Shown in pieces: positions 63,688 through 64,000 of a stretch of DNA of 64,000 nt. Within the stretch, counting starts at the first letter, position 1. Each line of letters opens with the position of its first letter. Under the pieces are notes generated by a model that had not been told where the DNA came from, ran no database searches, and saw nothing but the letters and a program-made list of their open reading frames with translations. The DNA is from Proteiniborus ethanoligenes (GTDB lineage: Bacteria > Bacillota > Clostridia > Tissierellales > Proteiniboraceae), in NCBI RefSeq assembly GCF_900107485.1, contig NZ_FNQE01000006.1, forward strand, positions 40,065 through 104,064, written 5' to 3'. The translations under genes were made by a program, and so were the position numbers.

Positions 63688-64000
63688 CCGTTTTGGACAA
63701 TCACACACGATTATAGTAAAATATAATCAACAGGAGGTTGCCAGAATGAGAAGCAAAAATACAAGATATCCAGAAGAATTTAAACGTCAAATTGTTAAAG
63801 AAGTAGAGGAAGTTGGTAATGCAACTTTAGTAGCAAGAAAGCATGATATTGTCCCAGGCACGGTTACAAGATGGGTTAGAGAATCAAAGGAAGCTAACAA
63901 AACGAATAATCCTCTTAATATAGATTATAGCACTAATTCCTCCTTAGATAAGGAGAATGAGCAACTAAAGAAGCTATTAGGCGAAAAGGATCTTGAAATA
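63680..64000 (+). mobile_element. IS3-family insertion sequence, left part
   Basis: From about 63680 to the window end. It holds the start of a transposase gene at 63746. The left end could be near CCCCCTAACCGTTTTGGAC (63679-63697), but the right end is outside, so the terminal repeats cannot be confirmed. Confidence 0.65.
63746..64000 (+). CDS. IS3-family transposase OrfA (partial)
   Basis: 85 codons visible to the window end. The N-terminal helix-turn-helix (MRSKNTRYPEEFKRQIVKEV, ARKHDIVPGTVTRWVRE) is the OrfA/HTH_Tnp_1 type, followed by a leucine-zipper-like stretch (NEQLKKLLGEKDLEI). The OrfB integrase, normally reached by -1 frameshifting, is outside. ATG with CAGGAGGTT upstream. Confidence 0.88.
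   Translation, partial: MRSKNTRYPEEFKRQIVKEVEEVGNATLVARKHDIVPGTVTRWVRESKEANKTNNPLNIDYSTNSSLDKENEQLKKLLGEKDLEI

Noticed and set aside
1..64000. CRISPR array, rRNA or tRNA genes
   Set aside because: No regularly spaced repeats, rRNA signature or tRNA cloverleaf was recognised by reading; a tRNAscan run could still find a divergent tRNA.

Overview
This window is AT-rich DNA of an anaerobic low-GC Bacillota, most likely of the Clostridia/Tissierellia type. The support is strong Shine-Dalgarno sites with frequent TTG and GTG starts, a T-box leader, a HutP-family regulator, a CcpA-type cre palindrome, LytTR two-component genes, a molybdenum hydroxylase for purines and a UGA-containing selenoprotein. 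No rRNA, tRNA or CRISPR array was recognised. The species cannot be named from the sequence alone.

Layout. 1-6.5 kb (minus): the 5' part of a large repeat-containing surface adhesin that runs off the window, an AraC regulator fused to a GH39 glycosidase, and a REC-GGDEF diguanylate cyclase. 6.7-10.2 kb (plus): a HutP-family regulator followed by a TrpXYZ-type ABC transporter whose leader carries UAG triplets at a 7-nt period. 10.2-19.5 kb: a six-LysM protein, an NCS2 permease, a GT4 glycosyltransferase, a PlsY-like acyltransferase, an ABC-F ATPase, and a metal module (a separate HMA chaperone plus a P1B ATPase) behind an FNR-like box. 19.6-25.5 kb (minus): a purine cluster with three xanthine dehydrogenase subunits, a GntR/UTRA regulator and an NCS2 permease behind a cre site. 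26.1-29.2 kb: a TetR-controlled ABC-2 exporter. 29.3-37.6 kb: a type I restriction-modification operon (a half-length HsdS, HsdM, DinD, a full HsdS, HsdR and a YgjP-type metallopeptidase).

37.8-48 kb: a SelW-like selenoprotein with a CxxU motif, a DUF454 membrane protein, an APH-like kinase, a GNAT enzyme, a histidine kinase/LytTR regulator/ABC-2 cassette, an unknown HExxH protein, two small proteins and RecQ. 48.3-54.8 kb: an OPT transporter, a nitrate/sulfonate-type ABC transporter and a T-box-controlled amino-acid uptake pair without its own ATPase. 54.8-59 kb: carbamate kinase, AllG-like and AllF/FdrA-like proteins, which form an oxamate carbamoyltransferase type module. With the xanthine dehydrogenase and the two NCS2 permeases this suggests purine or ureide catabolism yielding carbamoyl phosphate and ATP.

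59-64 kb is decaying: a 5'-truncated PTS EIIC, a frameshifted lactate-permease-family gene, a gene with an in-frame amber codon, fragments of two other genes, and an IS3-family element that appears to interrupt a further gene at the right edge.

The most notable item is the short SelW/Rdx-type selenoprotein at 37778-38020, which ordinary ORF calling would miss because its in-frame UGA reads as a stop. Next are the UAG-repeat leader beside a HutP homologue, an FNR-like box centred 41.5 bp upstream of a predicted start site, and the AraC-GH39 fusion.
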